Positions 1 through 5,854 of a DNA stretch of 6,129 nt are shown here, one piece after another (position 1 is the first letter of the stretch; every line of letters begins with the position of its first letter). The notes beneath the pieces were generated by a model that ran no database searches, was not told where the DNA came from, and saw nothing but the letters and a program-made list of their open reading frames with translations. The translations under genes were made by a program, and so were the position numbers. The stretch spans positions 1-6,129 of the forward strand of contig JBAYVY010000232.1 of NCBI GenBank assembly GCA_041674345.1, written 5' to 3'. The DNA is from JBAYVY01 sp041674345. GTDB lineage: Bacteria; Planctomycetota; Phycisphaerae; Phycisphaerales; Zrk34.

Positions 1-73
1 CCTGAAGCGGGCCTGCCGCCGCACATAAAGTTAATGCCATCGCCGCCATCGTGAACTGTCGTTTCGTTTTCAT
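1..73 (-). CDS. Exported protein, N-terminal fragment (signal peptide)
   Basis: Only the first 24 codons lie in the window; the gene runs off the left edge. Read on the minus strand from ATG at 73-71 it begins MKTKRQFTMAAMALTLCAAA, then GPLQ. Two lysines and an arginine precede a hydrophobic Ala/Met/Leu core and a small-residue AAAG stretch, which is a typical Sec signal peptide; cleavage is likely just past residue 20. The Cys at 17 follows T-L, so it is not a standard lipobox. The start is supported by GGAGG eight bases upstream and by a strong promoter further up. The function of the mature protein cannot be seen. Next to a LacI regulator and sugar-degrading enzymes, a secreted glycan-active or glycan-binding protein is a reasonable guess, no more. 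Confidence 0.8.
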   Translation of the reverse strand, partial: MKTKRQFTMAAMALTLCAAAGPLQ

Positions 74-81
74 CGCAACTG

Positions 82-87
82 TCCTCC
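82..87 (-). promoter_or_regulatory. Ribosome binding site of the exported-protein gene
   Basis: On the minus strand the sequence is GGAGGA, ending eight bases before the ATG at 73-71. It closely matches the anti-Shine-Dalgarno sequence at good spacing and fixes the start of the partial gene. It is the best ribosome binding site in the window, which suggests this gene is translated more strongly than the plus-strand operon. Confidence 0.75.
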
Positions 88-121
88 ATCTAACTAAGAA
101 AGGGGTATCGTGCATCGGAAC

Positions 122-135
122 CAAATACGTATATG
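122..135. promoter_or_regulatory. Candidate LacI-type operator
   Basis: CAAATACGTATATG is a 14-bp near-palindrome centred on CG: the left half CAAATAC and the reverse complement of the right half, CATATAC, differ at one base. Its core ATACGTAT (125-132) is a perfect palindrome. LacI-family operators are typically even-length palindromes with a central CG. The site covers the predicted start of the minus-strand transcript, where a bound repressor would block initiation, and the neighbouring plus-strand gene encodes a LacI-family protein. The regulator-site pairing is inference. Confidence 0.45.
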
Positions 136-138
136 AAC

Positions 139-167
139 AAAATACACCGCCGATTTCGGAATGTCAA
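139..167 (-). promoter_or_regulatory. Sigma-70-type promoter of the exported-protein gene
   Basis: On the minus strand there is a perfect -35 box TTGACA (167-162), a 17-bp spacer (161-145) and a -10 box TATTTT (144-139, four of six consensus bases). Transcription should start near 132, giving a leader of about 60 nt before the ATG at 73. The spacer carries a small dyad, CCGA-TT-TCGG (150-159), which could be a binding site or chance. Confidence 0.65.
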
Positions 168-174
168 GAAAATA

Positions 175-204
175 TTGCGTCGATTGGCGGGAAATAGGTA
201 TAGT
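175..204 (+). promoter_or_regulatory. Possible promoter of the lacI-type gene
   Basis: TATAGT (199-204) is a good -10 match with five of six consensus bases. The only nearby -35 is TTGCGT (175-180) at 18-bp spacing, matching three of six. It would give a leader of about 185 nt containing the whole inverted repeat at 263-361. It is divergent from, and close to, the promoter at 139-167, so one regulator could affect both. Confidence 0.3.
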
Positions 205-262
205 GTGTCCTGTTCTCGCTGGAAAGATCGTCTGGGAACTTTAGAGAACCAAGAAAAGAACT

Positions 263-361
263 CACCACGGAGTTCACGGAGCACACGGAGCACACGGAGC
301 AGAAATTGAAAACGGCTTGTATCCGCCCCTTTTCTCCGTGATCTCAGTGATCTCCGTGGTG
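263..361. repeat. Inverted array of 9-bp CACGGAG repeats
   Basis: The left arm has four CACGGAG units at exact 9-bp spacing (266, 275, 284, 293) joined by TT, CA, CA, CA. The right arm has the reverse complement, CTCCGTG, at 334 and 352, with a variant CTCAGTG at 343, again 9 bp apart. The outer ends CACCACGGAG (263-272) and CTCCGTGGTG (352-361) are perfect 10-bp inverted repeats, and the arms stay complementary inward for about 28 bp with a few mismatches, leaving a loop of roughly 43 bases. Similar ACCACGGAG-type 9-mers are familiar between genes in environmental bacterial genomes and often give spurious translations such as TEITEITE. The role is unknown; it could fold as a long hairpin in the regulator's leader. 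It ends 36 bp before the chosen start of the regulator. Confidence 0.8.
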
Positions 362-397
362 AATCTGAATTCCCGGCATAATGCGGCGATCCCTAAT

Positions 398-1528
398 ATG
401 ACCTTTTCCCAAAAAGAGTTGGCGCGGATTTCGGGGTTTTCGCAGTTCACCGTCAGCCGGGCGCTGGCGGGGCATTCGCACGTGGCGGAGGCGACGCGGA
501 GCAAGATTCTGCGGCTGGCCGAGCGCCACGGCTACCGGCCCAGCGCCGCGGCGCGGGCGATGCGGCATGGCCAGACGCGGCAGATCGGCGTGGTGTTGCA
601 CAACGACGCCGAACATCCCTTTGAAAACCCCGCCGCGTTTGAAATGGTCCTGGGCATCAACAATCGTCTGGCGACGGAGGATTACATGGTGGTGCTGGTG
701 CGCATCAGCGATGTGACCGAATCGTTGCGCACCGACTCGCGGGTGTTCCAGGAACACGCCCTGGACGGCATCATCGTTTCGGGGATGGCCCCTTCCGATG
801 TGACCGACCGGATACGCGCCCTGGTTCCGAACTGTGTTTTTGTCGATTGCAACGTCTGGGAGCCGGAACATTGCGTCCGGCGGGACGAGCAGGCCGCCGG
901 ACAAATGGCGGCGCGGGCGTTGATCGCGGTCGGTCATCGGCGACTGGCGTGGGTGGGGCCTGTGCCGGAACCCGGCAGACATTACAGCGTGTTCCAGCGA
1001 TATGAAGGCGTCCAGGCGGTCGCCCGGGAAGCCGGCCTCCCGCTGGAGCATTACGGCATTTACCCGGTCGGCATCCCCTCGGAACAGGCGCATCAGAGCG
1101 TGGTCCGCGATGTCCGCCGGTGGTGGGAGGCGGGGGACCGCGACCAACGGTCGCGGCTTTATGGTTCACTTCCGGGGACACTTCCGGGGGCGGGGGTGAT
1201 TACTTACAACACCAACCTGGCGATGCGGTGGCTGGCGGCGACCAGCGAGGCGGGCTTGCTGCCGTGCAGGGACTATGGTCTGGTCTGCTGCGATTCCACC
1301 TACGACATGTCCTGTGGTTTTTCCACCCTGTCGCGTGCGCTGTTTGATCGTTTCGAGATGGGCATACAAGTGGCGGAGATGATGCTTCAGGTGCTCCGCG
1401 ACCCGCAATCCCAGTGCGCTTCGCGTCTGATTCCCGCCTCGTGGTACCCCGGCGGCACCCTGGCGAACGTGTGTCCACCCTCTGAAAGGTTCCGGGGTTC
1501 CGCCCCAATTTCCGGGGATGGGGAATGA
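398..1528 (+). CDS. LacI-family transcriptional regulator
   Basis: This 376-residue protein starts with a LacI-type helix-turn-helix: FSQKELARISGFSQFTVSRAL at residues 3-23 aligns with the family's recognition region, and GYRPSAAARAM (45-55) matches the hinge helix, with Ser where Asn is common. Residues from about 61 on (RQIGVVL) form the periplasmic-binding-protein-like sugar sensor domain; GHRRLAWVG and VITYNTNLAMRWL are typical family segments. The reading frame is open back to ATG at 317, but those extra 27 residues translate the CACGGAG repeat and precede the HTH, so ATG 398 is chosen even though no Shine-Dalgarno site is visible. Odd points are an in-frame SLPG-TLPG duplication at 257-264 and a low-complexity tail after about residue 358. 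It is probably a repressor of the sugar operon downstream, the divergent gene, or both; the ligand is unknown. Confidence 0.92.
   Translation: MTFSQKELARISGFSQFTVSRALAGHSHVAEATRSKILRLAERHGYRPSAAARAMRHGQTRQIGVVLHNDAEHPFENPAAFEMVLGINNRLATEDYMVVLVRISDVTESLRTDSRVFQEHALDGIIVSGMAPSDVTDRIRALVPNCVFVDCNVWEPEHCVRRDEQAAGQMAARALIAVGHRRLAWVGPVPEPGRHYSVFQRYEGVQAVAREAGLPLEHYGIYPVGIPSEQAHQSVVRDVRRWWEAGDRDQRSRLYGSLPGTLPGAGVITYNTNLAMRWLAATSEAGLLPCRDYGLVCCDSTYDMSCGFSTLSRALFDRFEMGIQVAEMMLQVLRDPQSQCASRLIPASWYPGGTLANVCPPSERFRGSAPISGDGE
1167..1190 (+). repeat. Tandem 12-mer inside the lacI-type gene
   Basis: CACTTCCGGGGA (1167-1178) is followed at once by CACTTCCGGGGG (1179-1190), 11 of 12 identical. In frame it encodes the SLPG-TLPG duplication (residues 257-264), in a part of the sensor domain where I would expect a short surface turn. 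The TTCCGGGG core recurs at 1490-1497 and 1510-1517 near the end of the gene and at 1942-1949 in the next gene. Confidence 0.6.
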
Positions 1529-1596
1529 TGACGGGCAAACCACCAACTCAAGTCGCGGTCGCACCGCCCCCTGGTTCCCTCCCGGATCATTGGGCA

Positions 1597-1615
1597 GACC
1601 CGGTTCCGGCGGGTC
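1597..1615 (+). other. Small hairpin between regulator and operon
   Basis: GACCCG (1597-1602) and CGGGTC (1610-1615) form a perfect 6-bp GC-rich stem with a 7-base loop. There is no T-run after it, so it is not a classical intrinsic terminator. It could weaken read-through from the regulator gene or be chance in GC-rich DNA. Confidence 0.3.
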
Positions 1616-1623
1616 GCAAGGGC

Positions 1624-1651
1624 TTGCACGCACGGGTGGGCATAGGATAAA
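1624..1651 (+). promoter_or_regulatory. Weak candidate promoter of the glycosidase operon
   Basis: In the 169-nt gap after the regulator, TTGCAC (1624-1629) and GATAAA (1646-1651) lie 16 bp apart, matching three and four of six consensus bases. It is the only promoter-like pair I see before the SGNH gene. The operon may instead be read from the regulator's promoter. No CG-centred palindrome like that at 122-135 is visible here. Confidence 0.22.
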
Positions 1652-1697
1652 CTGCCCCGTGAATTGATGCCGGTCCAAAGGAACAAGGTCCGATTCC

Positions 1698-2084
1698 ATG
1701 AAGCCGTGCGATGCGATTGTGCGTGAAACGATGGAATGGGCCAATCTCTGGTGGAGCCACGCCGACGACCCGGCCCGCCGGTGCGTGCTGCTGGTCGGCG
1801 ATTCGATCGCCGTGGGTTACAGCACCACCGTCATGTCCGAACTGGACGACTTGGCCTACGTGGATCGGCTGGGCGGTTCGCGGGCGGTCAACGATCCGTG
1901 CTGGGCGAAGGAACTGGCGTACATGCTCGGCGAGTACGACATTCCGGGGAATGATTTGTATCAACTTGCGTCGGGCAACGCCGCGTGGCGCTCGCCCGAT
2001 GGTTATCACTACACCCCCGAAGCACAAGCGCCATTGGGTCGCGCCGTCGCTTCGGCAATACGGAGTATTCTTCATGGCCAGTAA
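1698..2084 (+). CDS. SGNH/GDSL-type hydrolase, internally deleted (probably inactive)
   Basis: The 128-residue product carries the first and last catalytic blocks of an SGNH hydrolase: VLLVGDSI (30-37) with the nucleophile Ser36, and SPDGYHYTPEA (99-109) with Asp101 and His104 of the DxxH motif. SGNH enzymes act as esterases or deacetylases, often removing acyl groups from sugars, and are usually about 200 residues or more. The middle is missing here: after YVDRLGGSRAVNDP and AYMLGEYD (74-81) the sequence jumps to IPGNDLY (82-88), which normally lies shortly before the DxxH block. Blocks II and III, with the oxyanion-hole Gly and Asn, are absent. The frame is kept, so this looks like an in-frame deletion near 1941. 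AAGG at 1685-1688 is a fair ribosome binding site. There is no signal peptide. The end overlaps the fucosidase start by 11 nt. Activity is doubtful, and the ORF may survive mainly through coupling. Confidence 0.75.
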   Translation: MKPCDAIVRETMEWANLWWSHADDPARRCVLLVGDSIAVGYSTTVMSELDDLAYVDRLGGSRAVNDPCWAKELAYMLGEYDIPGNDLYQLASGNAAWRSPDGYHYTPEAQAPLGRAVASAIRSILHGQ

Positions 2085-3759
2085 TCGTCTGACCGGTCAG
2101 CGCGCCTGGTTCGCCGACGCGCGTTTCGGTGTGTTCATCCACTTCGGGCTTTATACGCTGCTGGGCGAAAATGAAAACGCCTGTCGCAAAAATCGCACGC
2201 CCGCCGAATACGAAAAGCAGCTCATGCCGCTGTTCAATCCGACGCGGTTCAACGCCGATGACTGGGTTAAACTCATCCAGGACGGCGGGGCGACCTATCT
2301 GGTCCTCACCACCAAACACGGCGAGGGCTTCTGCCTCTGGGACACCGATCAGACCCATTTCAAAGTCACCAACACGCCGTTCAAACGCGATATCGTCCGC
2401 GAAGTCGCCGACGCCGCCCACAAACATGGTCTGCGTCTGGGCCTCTACTTCGCTTCCGACAACTGGCACTACCGCGAACCGGGCTACGGCTCCCCCGAAT
2501 CACGCACCTACCCCACCTACGTCGAAGCCCTGCTCCGCGAACTGCTCACCCGCTACGGCCAGGTCGATGAAATCTGGTTCGACGGCCACGATGAACGTCT
2601 GACCGTCGATATCGTCCGCAACCTCATCGACATGATTCACACGTTGCAACCTTCCTGCGTCGTCGATAATCGCGCCGTCGATATGTCCAAACACAGCACC
2701 TGCCTGCTCGGCGATTTCGCCACGCCCGAACGCATGATCCCCGAATCGCTCACCGCCGACGCCCCGTTCATCGAATGCTGCGATGCGATGGGCGTGCATA
2801 GCTGGGGTTATTACAAGGGCGAACGTTTCTGGTCCGTGCCCGAACTGGTCCGCCGGCTCAGCCGCGTTTCGTGCATGGGCGGCAACTATCTGCTGAACAT
2901 CGAACCCCAGCCCGACGGCGTGATCCGCCCCGAATGCGTCGATCGTCTCCGCCAAATGGGCCGGTGGATCAACACGCATCGCAACGCCCTGTTCAAAACC
3001 ACGCCCAGCCCGCTGATCCCCCGCGATCCCAGCGCCGATCACCAGCCGCCGGTCGGCATGGCATGCGCCAACGACAAATCCCTCTACCTCCATCTCCACC
3101 ACTGGCCCGACAGCGATGACGTTCTGGTCAAACACCTCACCAGCACGCCGACCTGCGCGAAACTCATCGGCTCCGACACGCCGCTCGCCGCTGAGATGGC
3201 GAAAGACGGCTTGCGCATCACCGGCCTGCCCTCCGAACCGCCGACCTCCAACGTCAATGTCATTCAACTCGATTTCGCCGCGCCGCCGGTTCTCGATCTC
3301 GATGCGATCCATAAAACCAGCCGCGTCGTCACCCCCGTCCCGCCCGGCGAAACCGTCAACCTCACCCCTGATGCATCGACCCGTTACGGAACCAACGGCA
3401 TCAACTGGCCCCGCATCAATCGTTTCGCCAACGGCAATGTCTCCGTCGGCTTCATGGTTTACCGCGAATGTGCCGTGCAATGGCATCTCGATGTCCAACA
3501 GCCCGGCCGCTATGACCTGTTCGCCGACCTGGGCACCGCTTCCATGCAGAAAGACGCTGAGTTCACCATCACCGTCGCCGGCCAAACCCTCGCGGCCAAA
3601 ACCGTCGAGAACGGCTGGTACGACCGGTGCGCCCGCATGAAAATCGGCACGGTCAACCTCCCCGCGGGCCCCGCCGTCGTCGATTTGCAAATTCAGAAAA
3701 TGCCCAGCCATTTCAGCGACATCCACCGTCTGGTCCTCCAGCCGGTCGCCAAAGCGTAA
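2074..3759 (+). CDS. GH29 alpha-L-fucosidase with C-terminal beta-sandwich
   Basis: The 561-residue protein should hydrolyse terminal alpha-L-fucose with retention of configuration. GH29 hallmarks appear in order: WFADARFGVFIHFGLY (12-27), YLVLTTKHGEGFCLW (75-89), GLRLGLYFASDNWHY (119-133), DEIWFDG (165-171) with the likely nucleophile Asp170, GDFATPE (213-219) with Glu219 as candidate acid/base, SWGYYKGERFW (243-253), and GNYLLNIEPQPDG (270-282). The second histidine of the usual KHHDGF signature is Gly here (KHGEGF), a possible change in fucose contacts. Residues of about 330-410 match the small C-terminal sheet domain of the family. About 425-558 look like an extra carbohydrate-binding-type beta-sandwich (VQWHLDVQQPGRYDL). 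ATG 2074 is chosen because GGAG at 2062-2065 lies eight bases upstream and the HTH-free fold starts there; a longer open frame from 1711 only shadows the SGNH gene. No signal peptide, so cytoplasmic. Start and upstream stop overlap, implying translational coupling. Confidence 0.92.
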   Translation: MASNRLTGQRAWFADARFGVFIHFGLYTLLGENENACRKNRTPAEYEKQLMPLFNPTRFNADDWVKLIQDGGATYLVLTTKHGEGFCLWDTDQTHFKVTNTPFKRDIVREVADAAHKHGLRLGLYFASDNWHYREPGYGSPESRTYPTYVEALLRELLTRYGQVDEIWFDGHDERLTVDIVRNLIDMIHTLQPSCVVDNRAVDMSKHSTCLLGDFATPERMIPESLTADAPFIECCDAMGVHSWGYYKGERFWSVPELVRRLSRVSCMGGNYLLNIEPQPDGVIRPECVDRLRQMGRWINTHRNALFKTTPSPLIPRDPSADHQPPVGMACANDKSLYLHLHHWPDSDDVLVKHLTSTPTCAKLIGSDTPLAAEMAKDGLRITGLPSEPPTSNVNVIQLDFAAPPVLDLDAIHKTSRVVTPVPPGETVNLTPDASTRYGTNGINWPRINRFANGNVSVGFMVYRECAVQWHLDVQQPGRYDLFADLGTASMQKDAEFTITVAGQTLAAKTVENGWYDRCARMKIGTVNLPAGPAVVDLQIQKMPSHFSDIHRLVLQPVAKA

Positions 3760-3799
3760 CTCCGTCCGCGAACCGCGAACCCAAAACCCCAGGTGCGTC

Positions 3800-5854
3800 A
3801 TGACACAAGTGAAAACCGTCGATGCGTTGCCCGCCGGATTGCTGCCCGTGAAGGTCGGGCCGGACCTGTTCGCCTTCATGATCGAACTGGATCAGGCCGA
3901 GTGGGGCGAGCCGACGCCTTCCAGTCGGCACTACACCACGGTGGAGGAACTGCGTGCCCATGTTCCGTCCAACGGCACGCGCGTCTGGACCGACTTTGAT
4001 CTGCCCAAACTCGAACGGGCCGTGCAGGGCGGTCGCCTGGTGATCGTGGACTTTTGGCTGGCGTCCAGTCAGACGCTGCGCCATGCCCGCCGCGATGGCG
4101 TTGAGTTCCAGCAATACCTCGACCAGCGCGTCGCGTGGCTGCACCAGTTGCAGAAGCAGTGGGGCGATCGCGTCTGGTTCTGCATCTGCGGCGAACAGGA
4201 CAACGGCCTGAGGTGGCCCGAAACCGCCTTCCCCTCCAAGTTCGACGCCTTCCGCTTTTTCCGCGACGCCCATCTCGACAACATCCCCAACACCTTTTCC
4301 GACGGCCCGGAACCCGGCTTTGAACCCCACTGCGTTCGCAAAATGGCCGACGTGCCCATGATGCGCGATCGCTACCGGATCGACTGGTCCAAAGAACCCG
4401 TCGCCGTGCAGGCCTGCCACTGTAACGGCGCTCATCATTATTATGACTGGGGTGCCGGGCTGGTCTGGTTTGAACACAACTGCTACCTGTTCAACGATCA
4501 GGTCACCACGGCGTTCCTGCGAGGAGCCGCCCGGCAGTTCGGACGCATCTGGGGCGTCGATTTCTCCACCTGGGGCGATCCCACCCGCGCCACCACCCAC
4601 TACGACGCGCAAGGCCGGCGATGCGGCGGCGTCTCCCTCAGCTTGCTCCAGCGACAATACCTCGCCTCGTATTACAGCGGCGCCAACGCCCTGCTGTCCG
4701 AATCCAGCGCTTCGACCGCATGGATGCCCACGCCCGACGGAGGCAAAACCCTCTCCCCGCTGGGCCAATGGTGCCGCGACTTCGGTCATCACACGCTGCT
4801 GAATAAAGACAAACGCGGCCGCGCCCATGCGCCCGTCGCCCTGCTCATGGAAAAATACCACGGCTGGAACCCGCGCGATCACCGCGTCTGGGGCGGCACC
4901 GTTCCCTACACTCGTGATGAACAGCAACTGGATAACTTCTTCGACCTGGCGTTCCCCGGTCAATCGCAGGGCTTTTACCGGGACGATTGGCGAAAGCCCG
5001 GCTGCGAGCCGCGGTATCCCGTGCCCGACCGCGATATCGAAAAATGGCGGCTCGCCGTGCGCGACGGTCTGGACACCCGCCCCCTCGAACGCGGCTACCT
5101 CGCCGCAAGCACCTGGGGCGACAGCTTCGATGTCCTGCTCGATGATTGCCCGCTGGATATCCTCCCCCAATATCCGCTGGTCGTCCTCCTCGGCGGCATC
5201 CGCCTCAATGCCGCGCTTCGTCTGAAACTCGAATCTTTTGTCCGGCAAGGCGGCACCGTCCTGGCGCATTGCCAACAGGTGCCCCCCGATCTCGATGCGT
5301 GGTTCGGCGTCTCCTGCGACCGCGCCCGCCTCCGCCATGCCTGGTCGTTCACCAGCGCATGGGATCAACGCGAGTACGACATCGGCAGCGGCCAGTATCA
5401 CCCCATGACACCGCTCGACGATCAGACAAAACCGCTCATCACCGCGTCGGGTCGGCGCAATGTCGTGGCCACGCAACGCGCCATCGGCAAGGGCCGCGTC
5501 ATTTTTGTCTCGTTGCCTTACCTCCAACATGCCCCCGATTCGCCTTTCTCACCCGTCTGCCAGGCGTTGCTGGACCACCTGATTCAGCCGCACCTGCTGG
5601 TGGATGTGCGGGGAAGGCCGATCCAGTTCGTCGTCACCGATCAAACCGATGCCGTCACCGTGCTGGTCAATAACAACGACGACCGCGCATGGAGCGGCTC
5701 GGTACTCTGCCAAGATTCCACCCTCGACCCCGCGACCGCCTCGGATGGCTGGACAAATCAGCCCCTGGCGTCGGCGTCGGCGGGCGACCGCCGGCTGTCC
5801 CTGTCGCTGCAACCGTTCGAGTGGGCGATCATCAAAATCCCCCGTCGCCGCTGA
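3800..5854 (+). CDS. Putative glycoside hydrolase, GH42-like architecture, family unassigned
   Basis: This 684-residue cytoplasmic protein has no signal peptide and starts 40 nt after the fucosidase stop, so it is probably the third gene of the operon. I do not recognise a named family. Residues of about 1-340 alternate hydrophobic strands and helices like a TIM barrel: RLVIVDFWLA (79-88), RVWFCICGEQDN (124-135), VAVQACHCNG (201-210), GLVWFEHN (220-227), RIWGVDFSTWGD (249-260), GANALLSESSAS (294-305). Acidic residues at strand ends, Glu132, Glu225, Asp254 and Glu301, are candidate catalytic residues. Residues of about 430-600 resemble the Rossmann-like, amidotransferase-type domain of GH42 beta-galactosidases (YPLVVLLGG, LESFVRQGGTVLAH, GKGRVIFVSLPYL). 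About 605-681 look like a small terminal beta domain (VTVLVNNNDDRAWSG). The ribosome binding site is poor (AGGTG at 3791-3795). The substrate is unknown; context suggests a fucosylated oligosaccharide or its product. Confidence 0.85.
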   Translation: MTQVKTVDALPAGLLPVKVGPDLFAFMIELDQAEWGEPTPSSRHYTTVEELRAHVPSNGTRVWTDFDLPKLERAVQGGRLVIVDFWLASSQTLRHARRDGVEFQQYLDQRVAWLHQLQKQWGDRVWFCICGEQDNGLRWPETAFPSKFDAFRFFRDAHLDNIPNTFSDGPEPGFEPHCVRKMADVPMMRDRYRIDWSKEPVAVQACHCNGAHHYYDWGAGLVWFEHNCYLFNDQVTTAFLRGAARQFGRIWGVDFSTWGDPTRATTHYDAQGRRCGGVSLSLLQRQYLASYYSGANALLSESSASTAWMPTPDGGKTLSPLGQWCRDFGHHTLLNKDKRGRAHAPVALLMEKYHGWNPRDHRVWGGTVPYTRDEQQLDNFFDLAFPGQSQGFYRDDWRKPGCEPRYPVPDRDIEKWRLAVRDGLDTRPLERGYLAASTWGDSFDVLLDDCPLDILPQYPLVVLLGGIRLNAALRLKLESFVRQGGTVLAHCQQVPPDLDAWFGVSCDRARLRHAWSFTSAWDQREYDIGSGQYHPMTPLDDQTKPLITASGRRNVVATQRAIGKGRVIFVSLPYLQHAPDSPFSPVCQALLDHLIQPHLLVDVRGRPIQFVVTDQTDAVTVLVNNNDDRAWSGSVLCQDSTLDPATASDGWTNQPLASASAGDRRLSLSLQPFEWAIIKIPRRR

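Noticed and set aside
263..301. CRISPR-like or iteron array
   Set aside because: The units are 7-9 bp with 2-bp joins and no spacers, and there is no replication or cas gene; it fits the dispersed intergenic 9-mer family better.
317..397. N-terminal extension of the LacI-type protein from an upstream ATG
   Set aside because: The 27 extra residues translate the CACGGAG repeat and precede an HTH that starts normally at ATG 398.
344..1147. 267-residue minus-strand ORF opposite the LacI-type gene
   Set aside because: It overlaps the HTH and sensor domain of a clearly recognised gene and has histidine/proline-rich, low-complexity content.
1597..1615. Intrinsic terminator after the regulator gene
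   Set aside because: The stem is only 6 bp and no T-run follows, so I list it only as a small hairpin.
1711..2073. N-terminal extension of the fucosidase to a 682-residue protein
   Set aside because: The extra 121 residues are an arginine-rich out-of-frame reading of the SGNH gene, and the start at 2074 has a well-placed GGAG.
2500..3879. 459-residue minus-strand ORF opposite the fucosidase
   Set aside because: It mirrors a gene with clear GH29 motifs; its composition is that of antisense translation of GC-rich codons, with no domain or start signal.
3713..5530. 605-residue minus-strand ORF opposite the 684-residue protein
   Set aside because: Long antisense frames are expected when third positions are G or C. 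The plus frame shows coherent strands and helices and follows the operon.
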